Shown piece by piece: positions 1 through 13,375 of a stretch of 64,000 nucleotides of DNA; position 1 is the first letter of the stretch, and the number at the start of each line of letters is the position of its first letter. Both the position numbers and the translations under genes were made by a program. The notes under the pieces were generated by a model that worked only from the letters and a program-made list of their open reading frames with translations, searched no databases and had not been told where the DNA came from. Source of the DNA: Prochilodus magdalenae (taxonomy: Eukaryota; Chordata; Actinopteri; Characiformes; Prochilodontidae); the NCBI GenBank assembly GCA_024036415.1, contig JAMWET010002907.1, positions 130,001 through 194,000 on the forward strand, in the 5' to 3' direction.

Positions 1-60
1 TCTGTAACATACAAACACATTAAATACGTCAATTTCAATTCATTACCTGCTTTAATAAGT

Positions 61-76
61 TTCATAAAACACTATA

Positions 77-117
<41 letters not shown>

Positions 118-129
118 ATATATTAATTC

Positions 130-172
<43 letters not shown>

Positions 173-175
173 TGA
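61..175. repeat. (TA)n simple repeat
   Basis: Two runs of alternating TA separated by a short AT-rich spacer. The surrounding 1-900 is AT-rich with no open frame, splice-bounded exon or transposon motif that I can support. Confidence 0.9.
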
Positions 176-2880
176 TATTTACAATGTAATAATACTATAA
201 AACCAACAACAACAATAATAATACCAATAAAATACAATAAAATAAAATAAAATGTATTATTTTTATATATGTATAATTAATATTTAAATATTTATTTTTT
301 CCAACATTTTATTTAAGCTGGAACAGACAAAAATGTGCCACATTTTATAACACTACCACAAACTATGCCACTGTGCTGGACTTCACTAAATCCAATTAAA
401 CAGGACTGTTTTTAATTACTTAGTAATCCCACCTACACCTATAAAATACTTTTAAGTATCTGTGACATGTTCATACTGCCAAGCTGTAGTATCAAGCAAT
501 GCACAAATATAATAACAGATAAAATGTTAATCAGTACGAAGTCAATGGCCACATCTGTTTACTCAATAGCCACATGAAGTTTAGACTCACAGATTAATTA
601 TTTAGCTTTCTAAAAAAAATCTCAAAAACAAAAACACTACAGCAGTAAAGAGCAGCAGAGATTTAATGTTTTCAAAAAAAGCGAGCTGACCCGAACACAG
701 AACTGACATGGTGGGCATTATGACTATATATGATCAATATAGCTATGGGCTATGTCACAGTATTTCTATTTCTATAACATCACTAATCAAACTATGGACA
801 TAGTCAATACGTAAATAACACAGACCAACTACCAGCTCCTTAAACAGGTGAGCATATTGAGTGCAGTTGGAAAAATACTGAATATAAATTATTTAATCTC
901 GAGTTAATTCATTTCATCATATATGCAGTATTACAGGCTCTGTTTCGTCTTTGTTTCAGCATCCGAAATCTCAGAACATCTAAATATTATGATGCATATC
1001 ATGTATCATCTTGAATTCTTAAAGTACCGTGATTATTGTAAAAATAAAAAAATTTTGTTGCCATATCAACCACCATTACATCCGACTGCACTTTGGGCTG
1101 CCTTCTATTTATGTGATCCAATCATCAGCACCAGATCTAATTCAAAGCAGCACTGATTAGATAAACTAGGAGTGCGTTGATAACTACTAATAATACTTCG
1201 AGGAAAGCTTTGGAAAAGTAAACAGACTGACATACCAAAAAAAAAAAACAGTACTGAATTAAATATTAATATTAATTCTAAAAATGTAAAAATATAATTA
1301 ATTTTATATTTTTATATAAATTTTTATATTATTATAGGTATTTTTTTCATATAAAATAATATTTGTTTGCACCGTACTAGCTTTTTTTTAGCTTTAAAAG
1401 GCTAAAAAAATAAACATTTGTATATACAGCCAAGCAGTGCTTAAATTCGGTTTGGTTTAGGTTGCTTACATAAACCATGAAACTATTTTCCTGACAATGT
1501 TCCACTTACAAAAAGGCGACAACATATTCATCATAGAATTGTCACCCATCAGTCATGTCACTTTGTTTGATCCGTGTAGACGTGTGGTGTTACGCATGTG
1601 CTCGTGTGTAAAACAGCAGGTATTTCATTCCAGCATGAGTGAAATGAAAGTCTTTCTACCGTCCACCTGTCAGCGACGCCGACAGAGCCTAATACAGGAA
1701 TGGCAAAAATGAGGCTGTGCTGGAACAAGTCCAAACTCTGCGGAGACCCAGCTTTAATTCTGGTTCACACACAGATCGTGTGTACAAAGCAGAATCTCTG
1801 AAATACTGACATCAATTACTGGAGCTACCCCACATTGTGCGCTCGAGCTGGCACAACTCTGATCACCAACAGTAATCAAATCCACCTGAGAGTTATCAGA
1901 ACATGGGCTTCAATAGATGAAATACGAGTCAATACGAGACAAGAGACAGCCCTTGTTTATATAAAGGCCTCAACGTGATACTATCACAGCCTTGCTTTGA
2001 TCTAGGAATCGTTATTTGCTGTATGAGATATTCAAGGTGGTCTCAGACCCCACCGTATACACTATGTTCCATTTGCATGGCACACCTGCAGACACTAATC
2101 CTAATCCTAACCTCAGAAACCAAAACGAGCTGGTTACATTCTTTCACTGTTGAACAAACGAACATGGGACTTCTGAAGGAAGCATGGGAGCGTCTGTTGG
2201 CTGTGTCGGCTTGAACCGCCTCCCTACAGCGGCAGGACGTTTGAGTCAGCACACACATTTACACCCTTCACAGGACACTAGTTGGGTCAGACAGGTGAAA
2301 TATTAATCAGGTGCCACTCCATGCTCAACTTAATAGGTGATTAACCCCGCACATATCTCACCTAGAGCAAGCACTCGCTCACCTTCAGCGCAACCCAACA
2401 CCTGCAGAGGAACTCAACCACACACACACACACACACAGGATTTCACCACAGGTCAAACGTCCATCTCTCTCTCCACTTCCTACTAAAAGCTCCATTCAA
2501 AGTCGCCATGTCCGTAATTTCCCACTCCTCCCGCACGTAGTCCATCAGCCAGCCTGTGACACTGCAGCACAGTGCTATCTCTACACATGGACAAAACTGC
2601 ACGACATGTTCATGCTTATAGATATCAGTGTTGGTGTTAAAGGTAAAGCTAATTGGTTAGCTAGGTGTGCAGAGACCTTTGTTATCAGCATTAGCCACAG
2701 GTCTTGTCTGATTGACAACCTGAAATTAGCGGTGGTGTGCGGGGGACTTCACGGCCCACCGAAGGAGCATCATGTTCAAACTGTGAGACCGATATTCTCC
2801 TCCCCTAAAGGAACAAATACACAGAGCCCACAAGGCGATTCAGTTACTAAGACGCTGGCAATTCAACTTTTCCACCCACA
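176..2880. other. AT-rich unique noncoding stretch
   Basis: No gene seen. The open frames here are short, lack family resemblance and are not bounded by convincing splice sites. Contents are homopolymer A/T runs (for example near 1240 and 1380) and a short (CA)n at about 2419-2440. It may be intergenic or intronic; the window does not decide. Confidence 0.5.
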
Positions 2881-2892
2881 CACACTCATCTT

Positions 2893-2946
<54 letters not shown>

Positions 2947-3043
2947 CGACAGAACCACTAATCATTTGTGCTGGCACAGAGGAGTTTGTCCTCTGCAAAG
3001 TACCCATCCATGCAGTTAAACACCCGCATACATATACTCCAAT

Positions 3044-3081
<38 letters not shown>
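2879..3081. repeat. Two (CA)n microsatellites
   Basis: (CA)n runs at about 2897-2941 and 3043-3080, separated by about 100 bp of non-repetitive sequence. The open frames crossing them on both strands are low-complexity Thr-His or Cys-Val artefacts. Confidence 0.9.
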
Positions 3082-3082
<1 letters not shown>

Positions 3083-3449
3083 AGTCAGTGAGCACACTTG
3101 CCCAGAGCATTGGGCACACCCATCCATAGCACTCGGGGAGCAGTTGGTGGTTATTCAGTTCATGTCCTGTAGATCCAGTTATCTTCCAATCATAATTAGG
3201 GCTCCTAGCCTAAAGCCCACAATTGCCACACACGGTATTGATACCAATACTGAACATCGTATCGGCACACACCCAATATAACCACTTATTATTAGCGTGC
3301 TCTGTGTTAGTGTAGATACTGTGTACGGAACAGTAATTCCCCCAAAACGGGTCATTTATTTACATTATCCATATTATAAAACAGCAAACACAGTATTCAC
3401 CTGGCATAGAGCTCATTTACAGGCAAACATTCACACAAAGGAAACATAG

Positions 3450-4010
3450 TCACACTCATCCTCCACACACACACACATACATACATTCATCCTCCACACA
3501 TATATTCATCCTCCACACACACACACATACATTCATCCTCCACACATATATTCATCCTCCGCACATACATTCATCCATTCTCCAGACATACACACACAAA
3601 TACACGTTCATCCTCCACACATACACACTCACGACCACATGCATTCATCCTCCACACACACACACCTACAAACACACACACACACACACATTCATCCTCC
3701 ACACATATATTCATCCTCCACACACACACACATACATTCATCCTCCACACATATATTCATCCTCCACACACACACACACACATACATTCATCCTCCACAC
3801 ATATATTCATCCTCCGCACATACATTCATCCATTCTCCAGACACACACACACACACACACACACAAATACACGTTCATCCTCCACACATACACACTCACG
3901 ATCACATGCATTCATCCTCCACACGCACACATACCTACAAACACACACAGACACACACACACACACATTTATCCTCCACACATACACACTCAATCACATG
4001 CATTCATCCT

Positions 4011-4048
<38 letters not shown>

Positions 4049-4481
4049 ATCTTCCATACACACACACACACAACAAATTTATCCTCTAGACGTACAAACA
4101 CACACATACACACACATTCATCCTCCACACACACACACACACACCTACAAACACACACACACACACACAGACACACATTCATCCTCCACACATACACACA
4201 TACACACACATTCATCCTCCACACACACACACATACATACATTCATCCTCCACACATATATTCATCCTCCACACACACACACATACATTCATCCTCCACA
4301 CATATATTCATCCTCCACACACACACACATACATTCATCCTCCACACATACATTCATCCTCCGCACATACATTCATCCATTCTCCAGACATACACACACA
4401 CACACACACACACACATTCATCCTCCACACATACACACTCACGATCACATGCATTCATCCTCCACACACACACACACCTAC

Positions 4482-4520
<39 letters not shown>

Positions 4521-4771
4521 TCATCCTCCACACATACACACTCACAATCACATGCATTCATCCTCCACACACACACACACACACACATTCATCTTCCATA
4601 CACACACACACAACAAATTTATCCTCTAGACGTACAAACACACACATACACACACATTCATCCTCCACACACACACACACACACTCACTCACTCATCTTC
4701 CACACATACACACACACATATTTATCCTCTAGACGTACAAACACACACATACACAAATACACTTTCATCCT

Positions 4772-4809
<38 letters not shown>

Positions 4810-4915
4810 TCATCCTCCACACATACACACATCCATTCTCCAGACATACACATACACACACACACACACATTCGTTCTCCACACAAACATACACCTGTAA
4901 ACACACACACACAGA
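3450..4915. repeat. CA-rich compound minisatellite
   Basis: About 1.45 kb in which a core 'ttcatcctccacacatata' alternates with (CA)n runs of variable length and with variants such as 'tctccagacatacaca' and 'tcctctagacgtacaaac'. Larger blocks recur: a block at about 3640-3890 resembles one near 4420-4560, and the segment with 'caacaaatttatcctctag' occurs near 4070 and 4613, pointing to higher-order duplication. A 429-codon plus-strand frame (3639-4928) and shadow minus-strand frames exist only because the array has few stop codons; their Thr/His/Ser composition is not protein-like. Confidence 0.95.
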
Positions 4916-5114
4916 AATAAGCATCTAAGCAGCAGCTCTGGTAAATCTCAAGGGTGAAGCAGATAGAAACAAACACAGGTGTAGTTATAGTAACTGTCTC
5001 TATCCACAATGAGCATTCTTTAGTGAGCCGAGAGAGTGGCCTACATCAAAACAGCATACAGACCCGCACTCATCACGTAACACAACTTAAAACTAACCCA
5101 TATTAATAAAAACA

Positions 5115-6340
5115 GCATACAGTCCAGCCTCCATCGCCAAATACAGCATACAAATAAACCCACACCAACCAAATCATCATACAGACCAGCCTTCATCACC
5201 AAATACAGCATACAAATAAACCCACACCAACCAAATCATCATACAGACCAGCCTTCATCACCAAATACAGCATACAAATAAACCCAGACCAACCAAATCA
5301 TCATACAGACCAGCCTTCATCACCAAATACAGCATACAAATAAACCCAGACCAACCAAATCATCATACAGACCAGCCTTCATCACCAAATACAGCATACA
5401 AATAAACCCACACCAACCAAATCATCATACAGACCAGCCTTCATCACCAAATACGGCATACAAATAAACCCAGACCAACCAAATCATCATACAGACCAGC
5501 CTCCATCACCAAATACAGCATACAAATAAACATACACCAACCAAATCATCATACAGACCAGCCTTCATCACCAAATACAGCATACAAATAAACCCAGACC
5601 AACCAAATCATCATACAGACCAGCCTTCATCACCAAATACACCATACAAATAAACCCACACCCACCAAATCATCATACAGACCAGCCTCCATCACCAAAT
5701 ACACCATACAAATAAACCCAGACCAACCAAATTATCATACAGACCAGCCTCCATCACCAAATACACCATACAAATAAACCCAGACCAACCAAATCATCAT
5801 ACAGACCAGCCTCCATCACCAAATACACCATACAAATAAACCCAGACCAACCAAATCATCATACAGACCAGCCTCCATCACCAAATACAGCATACAAATA
5901 AACCCAGACCAACCAAATCATCATACAGACCAGCCTTCATCACCAAATACAGCATACAAATAAACCCACACCAACCAAATCATCATACAGACCAGCCTTC
6001 ATCACCAAAAACAGCATACAAATAATCCATAAACCAAATCATCATACAGGCCAGCCTTCATCACCAAATACACCATACAAATAAACCCACACCAACCAAA
6101 TCATCATACAGACCAGCCTTCATCACCAAATACAGCATACAAATAAACCCACACCAACCAAATCATCATACAGACCAGCCTTCATCACCAAATACAGCAT
6201 ACAAATAAACCCACACCAACCAAATCATCATACAGACCAGCCTCCATCACCAAATACAGCATACAAATAAACCCACACCAACCAAATCATCATACAGACC
6301 AGCTTTCATCACCAAATACAGCATACAAAAACCCCAAATA
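5115..6340. repeat. 62-bp satellite, about 19-20 tandem copies
   Basis: Regular tandem array with a 62-bp unit containing 'accaaatcatcatacagacc' and 'caccaaatacagcatacaaa'. Copies differ by single substitutions (cagc/cacc, cttc/ctcc, cacacc/cagacc). One unit near 6020-6050 is shortened and altered ('aataatccataaaccaaatc'), and the edges decay into non-repetitive sequence. There are no variable spacers, so it is not a CRISPR array. Function unknown. Confidence 0.95.
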
Positions 6341-6344
6341 CCAA

Positions 6345-6835
6345 CTGTAATATGCACAGTCCAGCCTTAATAACAGATGGCAAAAATGAATCCTCTGTTA
6401 TCAGCACAGCATAAAAATATAAAGTCATCACTCATAAAGCAATTAAAATAAACCCTTATCAGACAAAAAATCATAAAGCAATAAAAAGCTATAATAAAAT
6501 GCATCAGATATCATATAGTTTCCAAACTGTGCACACTTTCCATCGAAGTGTTTGCCTGTTACTTTTTAATTTAATAACAAAAAATAATGTGTAATCATAC
6601 TGTTGTGGAAATAAATCAAAATTGGCTTAAATATACCAAGTTACTATAAACTGAAAAGCTATTCCTTATTTTATATATATATAAATCCCTTTAAGTCGAC
6701 TGAGAACAGTGACGAGTTTTTTTTTCCTGTAAAACAGACAAAAGCTTAGGAATCTAAAAAGACATTTTAATAATTATTAAAGGGGAATAATAAATATATA
6801 TTTAAGGTCTAGCTGGGCTGTGACGTAGGCTTGCT
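6345..6835. other. AT-rich noncoding stretch
   Basis: Low-complexity AT-rich DNA with no gene, transposon motif or tandem array that I can recognise. Confidence 0.5.
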
Positions 6836-6842
6836 AAAAAAT

Positions 6843-6963
6843 TTAATCCACGACGTGCACTGGCGGTTCACCGTTGAAGGAAGCTAAAGCTGTGAAGCTG
6901 AGAAACACGGAGGAGCGACGTCTCAGAGAAAGTCTGGAGGAGCTTCTGAAGAAGAGAATCTGA
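6843..6963 (+). other. Possible short coding remnant with coiled-coil-like composition
   Basis: The frame read from about 6843 to the TGA at 6961-6963 has no stop after the TAA just upstream and no ATG. Its C-terminal part is strongly helical and charged (for example EERRLRESLEELLKKR then Ile and stop). AATAAA occurs at 6963-6968, overlapping the last base of the stop codon. There is no good polypyrimidine tract and AG upstream. It could be a terminal exon, a 5' UTR of a CpG-containing promoter region, or chance; chance or decay is more likely. Confidence 0.15.
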
Positions 6964-6989
6964 ATAAATTAAACCATTCTGCGATGAGA

Positions 6990-8020
6990 GTTCTGCTCAC
7001 ATTCAGTCAGACATCCAACACTGCTCCAAACGAGGGAGCTGACTTTGGCTTTAGACGTATCGGCTGTTTGCGTGAAGGAAAAACGGAGCGACGACATTTG
7101 TTTTCTTATAATTCCATTATTTTAGATCCTAAATTACAGATATGTTTATTTATTCATCTACAGCTGAGATTATCTTTATTTAAAGACAAGTACAGTCACT
7201 TAATATGCCTGCCAATAAACGAGAAATAATTATTACAGCTCGGGTAATTAATAATTAAACGGTTTCAGGTCTGCTGTTTTTCTTTTCATCTAAAAATAAT
7301 TTTAATATTGACTGATTTGGTTTTATTTAGCAGTTCATTATTTGAGAGAAATTATTTCTAAAAGAAATGGCTTTTTTAGTTTCCAGTATCTTGATGTATT
7401 AATATATTTGTATATGACATACAGTTTAACCAGGAACTGGTTCTAAAGTTCGGAATGCATCTACACGGTTTAAAGTGCATTCCTTACAGAGTTGTTAATT
7501 CCAGCCTTTCTACAGATAACCTTAGATCCACTACACCTTTAGATCCTTAACTCTGTCCCACATCTGCTATCTACTTTCCTTCACAGGTTGGAGATGCTAT
7601 CAACCTACAGTGGAATTACTGCACTGAGTGATGGCACCACTTCACTGCTGTGCATATGACACGTCATTCCACATGTAGGTGTGAGAGTGTGAGTACGAGT
7701 GGGCTTCGACTGTGCTCTCTTCTACGTTCTCATAAAGCCGAAAATGAACCACACACATCCGGTTAAGCAGATTTCTGATGGAGAACAGTAACTCTATAAT
7801 AAACAAACCCAAAGAGCTCAGATCCTTCCTTTCAGTTCCGGCAGCTCAGGGCAAGATTCTGGGTGAGTTAGGCGAAGTCTTAGAGGTCCAGATGCGATCT
7901 CATAACTCGGATACACACCCGGGGCCAACGTATCATAAACCTTTGCTGTGAAATCCTCTAAAGTCACCCCATACCGGGACCTAGAGATCTACATTCCTGC
8001 AGAAACAACCCTCAAAAGAA
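6990..8020. other. Noncoding stretch, nothing recognised
   Basis: I see no exon, RNA gene or named repeat. An acceptor-like 'ctttccttcacag' at about 7575-7587 is followed by a frame that stops after 14 codons, so I do not call an exon. Confidence 0.4.
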
Positions 8021-8021
8021 T

Positions 8022-8105
8022 AGCTACACCCAGAAGGAGGTGTAGAACTGCAGTGCTATTGGGAAGGAAGATAAAGGTTACTAAGGACAATAAATGATAA
8101 ATTTA
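8022..8105 (-). mobile_element. Family A Tc1-like element, terminal fragment
   Basis: 'acacccagaaggaggtgtag' followed by 'gggaaggaagataaaggt' matches the outer 3' end of the family A copies listed below (for example 18645 and 55847). Only the last 85 bp or so are present. Confidence 0.75.
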
Positions 8106-8332
8106 GGTAGAAAACATTAAGAAAAATAACATTTGAATTTTAATTTAAATTAAAAGTTGTAATAAAAGGTTTTAAAAAGTTCTAAAAAAAAAAATAAAAA
8201 CTTTAAAACAATTCCAATTTTTCAAAGTTTTGAAATAACTATTAAGTCCTTAAAGTCATTCAGGGTGGCGTGATAGGAACCATATGTCCCGGTGTCTAGA
8301 ACACAAAGACAGGTGTCTTCTGAGCTGCATAC

Positions 8333-8478
8333 CATCGCTGTCCAAAAAAAACATGTATCTCCATTGTTGGAGATTTTTACTTTTATGCATGATTTGATCA
8401 CTATCATGATGAATGGACCAAGAGAAATGGCCTAAAATCAATTTGAAAATATTCCGGTTCCATTGACTTGCATTAGAA
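8333..8478 (+). mobile_element. Short inverted-repeat MITE ('cgctgtccaa' family), truncated copy 1
   Basis: Starts 'cgctgtccaaaaaaaacatg' plus 'tatctccat', the terminus shared with copies at 13376-13626 and 49046-49230. Internal sequence 'ttccattgacttgcatt' matches copy 3. The right terminal repeat is missing. No coding capacity. Confidence 0.75.
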
Positions 8479-8490
8479 TTACTTTAGGCT

Positions 8491-8709
8491 TACATTACAT
8501 TTCTGGCATTTAGCTGACGCTCTTATCCAGAGCGACTTACAAGGTTAACCACATTACAGGTAGGCCAGTGTAGTGTTAGGAGTCTTGCCCAAGGACTCTT
8601 ATTGGTATAGCTTAGCATAGTCACCCCTACTGGGATTCGAACCCCAGTCTCCCACGTGGGGTGGTGGCTACTTGGTGGGTAGTGGTGTTATCCGCTGAGC
8701 TACACCAAC
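8491..8709 (-). mobile_element. tRNA-derived SINE
   Basis: On the minus strand the 5' end has a Pol III A-box-like 'tgtagctcagcgg' and, about 60 bp on, a B box 'ggttcgaatcc'. These are followed by a non-tRNA body and the tail motif 'ctctggataagagcgtcagc' common in fish SINEs. It is not a functional tRNA: the acceptor and anticodon arms do not form. A second copy lies at 45910-46110 on the plus strand. Confidence 0.85.
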
Positions 8710-8711
8710 CA

Positions 8712-10215
8712 TAGGCTTTTGCCTTCTCCGGTTTCTTTAGGGACTACTTTGTCTCATCACACCCCGCATGTACCGACTGCCATGAACAGATTACAAATAA
8801 AGGACTAATTTTTTATTTTAATTTTAATTTAAGCCAAAACTGTTTCACCAAACTATCATTACTGTGCGGGATGTTTTAGAGACATTAAACTTAGAGATGT
8901 CTGGTTCCCATCACCACCACTGTAAACTATCCTGACATGGCAAGTTTATCTAGAACAAGGCATTCCACACCAAACCACTCTGAAGGACCATCTCAACCAT
9001 GTAACTGTAGAAATATTAAGAATTCTAACTTTTTTAATATTATTTTATTACTAAATTACAATTCATTTATGAACAGAATTCCAAATAACTCAAATAACCT
9101 TAACTCAAATACATTTTACCTTCCCTGGCTGTTGGAAATATTAGCATCTCTGCCTGAGCTACTGCTTTATTGCCTTATGTCCACTGAGGGCCGGTGAGAT
9201 TTCACTGGGCAGATTAATGGAGAGGTATAAACTTTAGTTTACTGCTGTTTGCCTAAATGCGAAAGAACACTGCCAGGGAAACATGGTACTGTCCGGGTTA
9301 ATATTAGCACAACGTAAACATACCCTCGGAAGTACAACGAGGTCCTTAAGCTACCATTGTGCACCTTCCCAACTAAAGATATTACAGGCATTACCTATGG
9401 GGGACCACCACAGTGACAGGGTCTGTACCCTGACGGTAGTTTCAAATGAACAATGTGTAAAGAATTTGTATCCAGCTTCACCCCAAACCCACTACGAATG
9501 AGTAACCACAGGGCCTGGAGAGCCACACTGGGTCACTTTGGGATAAACCTATGAAGGTTATAAGATACCATAAATTCCAGGAGTTGTGAAACACACACAC
9601 ACACACACAGCAGGACAGGTTAGCTCCACCTCGCAACCAAAGCCTCGCCATGGAAACCCCCAGGCCAAACCATTATGGGATTTGGTGCTCTACAGTCTCT
9701 CTTCTCCTTTCCTTCACAGTCATCCATTGATCCGTGACTCCATGAGTCACAGATCAATATAACAGCACAGTGTTATCTTATCTTCATACCACACGCAAAA
9801 TGTCACACGGCTCCCACAATGCACTTCATTTACTGGACTCAACAAAGCTAACGGCTAATCCGCACATTTCTCAATATGCATCAGGCCTACGTATCAGGCT
9901 ATGGAGGAACACATCACTGCCGTCACATCAGAATCTGTTCCTCACACTGTGCCCACAATTCAGCCCAAACAAACCAACAGGAACAGTTTTATCATTTTAT
10001 GACCTACAATAAAATCATACATCTCACTTTCCACACCGCCCAACATTTAGCTTCTCAGCCAAGATGGCTGTGGTGTCCAAATTTGGTTTCTTTAGCTTTA
10101 AGGCTAACACTAGTAGTCAGTAGTCACCCAAATCCTTTCTGTATACAGACCCCATCCAGGTTTATCAATGCTAAAGAGAATGTCTGGCTATGAACCTATC
10201 CTGCGCTCATCATCA
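8712..10215. other. Noncoding stretch with one short (CA)n
   Basis: Nothing gene-like that I can support. A short (CA)n lies at about 9591-9608. Confidence 0.4.
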
Positions 10216-10219
10216 GAAA

Positions 10220-10860
10220 TAACAGCTGCTCCCAGAAGGAAGTGTGGAATTGCGGTGCTGTTCGGAAGGAGGATAAAGGATAACAGGATCAATAACTGAT
10301 GATACATTTAGACTGATATGATCAATATTTATTGAGCTACACATACAGAAGTCTGTCTCTCAGTATGGTGTCGGGCCGCCATGTTTGCTAACCCAACACG
10401 CCAGACGTCTCGGCATGGAGCTGTAGAGGTTCCTAATGGTGTCCTGTGATAATCCATCCCATGCAGCTTGAATACCCTCACACAGTTCCTGCAGATGGTG
10501 CGGTAGGGGTGGAGGTGGAGTGACACCAGGCCTTCTGGACGTGTGACAACAAACCGTTCATCTTGGTGCTGACCACGGTGCCTCCACACACGGACTCGTT
10601 GGGCGTCTCCACCAAGACTAAAGCGGGACTCGTCACTGACTGCCATTCTGAGTCACTCCATGACAGTCTGGTACGACACCACTGCCTACGGTCTGTGGGC
10701 ATGTAGTCCTGCGTGGTGCAGCCGTCTGCCAAAGGTGCTGGCACTAACTCATGGAGGACATCCCTGCTTGCTGAATGTATGGCTGCTGGGTTGGTCAGGA
10801 ACAGTGATAAGGTCCATCCTTGCTAACATCATATGCGCGACGTGCACTATTTGTGGAATG
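10220..10860 (-). mobile_element. Family A nonautonomous Tc1-like element, copy A1
   Basis: Minus-strand transposase remnant. The frame 10329-10646 contains SDESRFSLGGDAQRVRVW, which matches the segment around the first catalytic Asp of Tc1-type DDE transposases. It then runs directly into the transposase C-terminal region, whose other frame reads like the LQELCEDVQAAWDGLSQDTI part of the family. The central region with the second Asp and the Glu is missing, so it cannot be active. The outer end carries the degraded terminus 'cagctgctcccagaagga'; the far end fades near 10860. Confidence 0.85.
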
Positions 10861-10869
10861 ACTTTTTTG

Positions 10870-12160
10870 AAGATAAGGGCGTATGTGGCATAGGAAGTTT
10901 GATTCTTCATTTGTAGATAGTTCGGCAGCGACATTCAATTAGACTATACAAATGTCTATACAAATGACATCCTACCATCACCTGGTAGTACGGTTCAAGC
11001 CCCACCCCTGCTGTAGATCCCTGGTCACCTTGTGTCTTGAAAGCCGGTTGTGGTGATGTTGTGGACTCATCTGTCTCTTGCTAGCTTCTGGCGGGGTTTT
11101 ACACAGTAGCAAGTGTTAGAAGTGGTTCGTAGATAGCAGCAGGCCCTCCTGTCTACCAAAACAAGCCCAACGCAGGACTGGCCGTCTGCTCTGCTGCGGG
11201 GCTTTACTGGTAATTACGGTGTGGATCAGACTGAATAGAGAAGTCTGTAAGTCTCAGTGGGAACCAAGTAGTACGTACGAGTTTCAGGACAGGCAGATGG
11301 GACTGTGACTAAGCTAGCTGCTTAGCTGTGGTTTTTGCAAAATGGAGGTGGTGGGTCAGACGGCCTCTTGGGATGTGAAGGGTGGAGGTGTTTGATTACA
11401 GAAGCTGAAGGAGCAGAAAGGGGGAGGGGTCAGGAGGAGAATGGTAAACTCCTCCATTGTCTTCCTCCACAACAACAGCTGTCAGACAGCAGGAGTGGAG
11501 CAGGTCCGGCGGGTTTTTCTTTCTCTCTCCCTCTCTCTCTCTCAGAAGTATGGGAGCACTCGGCCCACCAGCATGTTTGGTGCTGAGAGGTAGGTATGGA
11601 AATGCTGACGCAGGACGAGGCGCACAGGGCGGGACATGCAAATATGCACAGGTTGTTAGGTTACAGTGCTTACCTGAGGCTAAAGCAGCCAGGTGGACTT
11701 CCCAGGCCATCAAACGGCCCTTGCCCCTTTTTATTCCCATTCCCGCATTTTAAAAGGCCCATATCATGGAGAACTGAATTTAAAACATAAGAGTACATGA
11801 CGTAAACCTTCTGAAATGAACTAAAGTCATTAACCGAATGTGATGAAGTGTTGACCGCATGTCAGACACATCCATTTCTTGTGTTGTAGAAGTATCTACC
11901 ACAGTTAGCATGCTAACCAGCTAGCCCCGGCCTGCCCTGTCTCGTAATACCACTTTGTACACCACTTTGTACCTAAAGAGGTAACAGTGAGTCACGGTAG
12001 CACCATCAGTCTAACAACAGAGAATGAAGATGTAGCAACCGTTGGTGGGTACCAGAAGCACCAACCCATGAGCTGCCATTATCATAATTGTTGCTTGCTA
12101 GAACAATCAACAATCAAGCTAAACGAGTTCCTACTGGTGCTGCTTCCCACCACAGGTGAC
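10870..12160. other. Noncoding stretch with a CT-rich patch
   Basis: No supported gene. A pyrimidine-rich run at about 11518-11544 and moderately GC-rich DNA at 11330-11740 give overlapping open frames on both strands, none with recognisable domains or convincing exon borders. Confidence 0.4.
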
Positions 12161-12164
12161 GCTC

Positions 12165-12605
12165 GCGTGATGAGACTGTCATGGAAGTGACTCAGATTGC
12201 CAGCGGGTCATCGAGTCCCGCTTTTGTCTATGTGGAGACGACCAACGAATCTGTGTGTGAGGGCACTGTGGTCCGCACCAAGATGAACACGTCCTGGTGT
12301 TACTCCACCTCCACCCCTACCGCACCATCTGTAGGAACTGTGTGAGGATGTTCAAGCTGCATGGGATGGATTATCACAGGACACCATTAGGAACCGCTAC
12401 AACTCTACACCGAGACGTCTGGTATGTTGTATTAGCAAACTTGACGGCCTGACACCATACTGAGAGACAGACTTCTGTATGTGTAGCTCAATAAATATTG
12501 ATCATATCAGTCTAAATGTATCACCAGTTATTCATCCTGGTCACCTTTATCTTCCTTCCCAACCGCCATCCCACACCTCCTTCTGGGTGCAGCTGTTCTT
12601 ATGAT
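12165..12605 (+). mobile_element. Family A nonautonomous Tc1-like element, copy A2
   Basis: Plus-strand orientation. It contains the recurring 'ggatggattatcacaggaca' and 'caataaattgatcatatc'-like 3' blocks and ends in 'cttctgggtgcagctgttc', the inverted form of the family terminus. The 5' part is truncated or rearranged relative to A3. Confidence 0.85.
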
Positions 12606-13375
12606 GAGTGCATTTCACTACTCTGATGGAGCAAATCAGTAAATAGTAGTGCCTATAACAATGTGACGTGCTAGCCGAGCGTTTGCTATGGGCTGTATCC
12701 AACAATAAAGGCAGCAGCTTCTTTATTACAGTGCTAGGCAGCTCAGAGAAAGGTCCGGTTCTACTGACCAACATGGTCATGCATGCTCAGCACCTACTCC
12801 GAGGACAGATTTTGATCAGACAACACAAACACAACAAGTGGATTACTGATCATGTGAGATAGAGCTGGAGGAGGGCTTACAGCGCAGCATTGTTTCCGTG
12901 CTCTGCCGTGATGAGGGAAGTGAAACTTACGAACAGCACGGTGGATCCTGACATGAGAAAATCAGCCCGAGCACAAAGTAAAGTGTAAAAACGGCTACAG
13001 GAGTAAACTGAGAGCAGGACGGCGTGTCAGCGCCGGTCTCCTGAGAGGAGCTAACATTGACATTTAGGGCTGAATCAGCCCCACACCCTCACGGCCTACA
13101 ACACAGTCGGGAGCCTAGAAGAACTTTAGAACATTATCTGTCCATCCAGGAGGGCTGGGCCACATGACTACATTGTTAATGTGATAAATTACATCATGAT
13201 ATGGTGTGCTGAGTTTATGACCGGTAGGGAGCGGGTGCTTGAGAACACGGAACAACTGCAGAGTAGCAAGTAGCTGATTGGATGTTATCACATCGTGACA
13301 CCATTAATTCTTCCTCCATTTTGTTTTTTAATAGTTTATATTAGCAAACATTGGTTTTCTGTCTGTTCCAGTATA
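12606..13375. other. Noncoding stretch, nothing recognised
   Basis: No exon, RNA gene or repeat family that I can identify. Confidence 0.4.

Noticed and set aside
3639..4928. 429-codon open frame
   Set aside because: Lies entirely in CA-rich repeats; Thr/His/Ser composition with alternative frames open on both strands.
5115..6340. Regular 62-bp repeats, superficially like a CRISPR array
   Set aside because: Whole units repeat without unique spacers, in a eukaryotic context with no cas genes; it is a satellite.
8491..8709. tRNA gene suggested by A and B boxes
   Set aside because: No cloverleaf can be completed and a SINE body and tail follow; same for 45910-46110 and 37745-37965.
11335..11790. 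Overlapping open frames of 83-114 codons on both strands
   Set aside because: GC-rich and CT-rich sequence with open frames in several phases, no domain, no matching exon borders.
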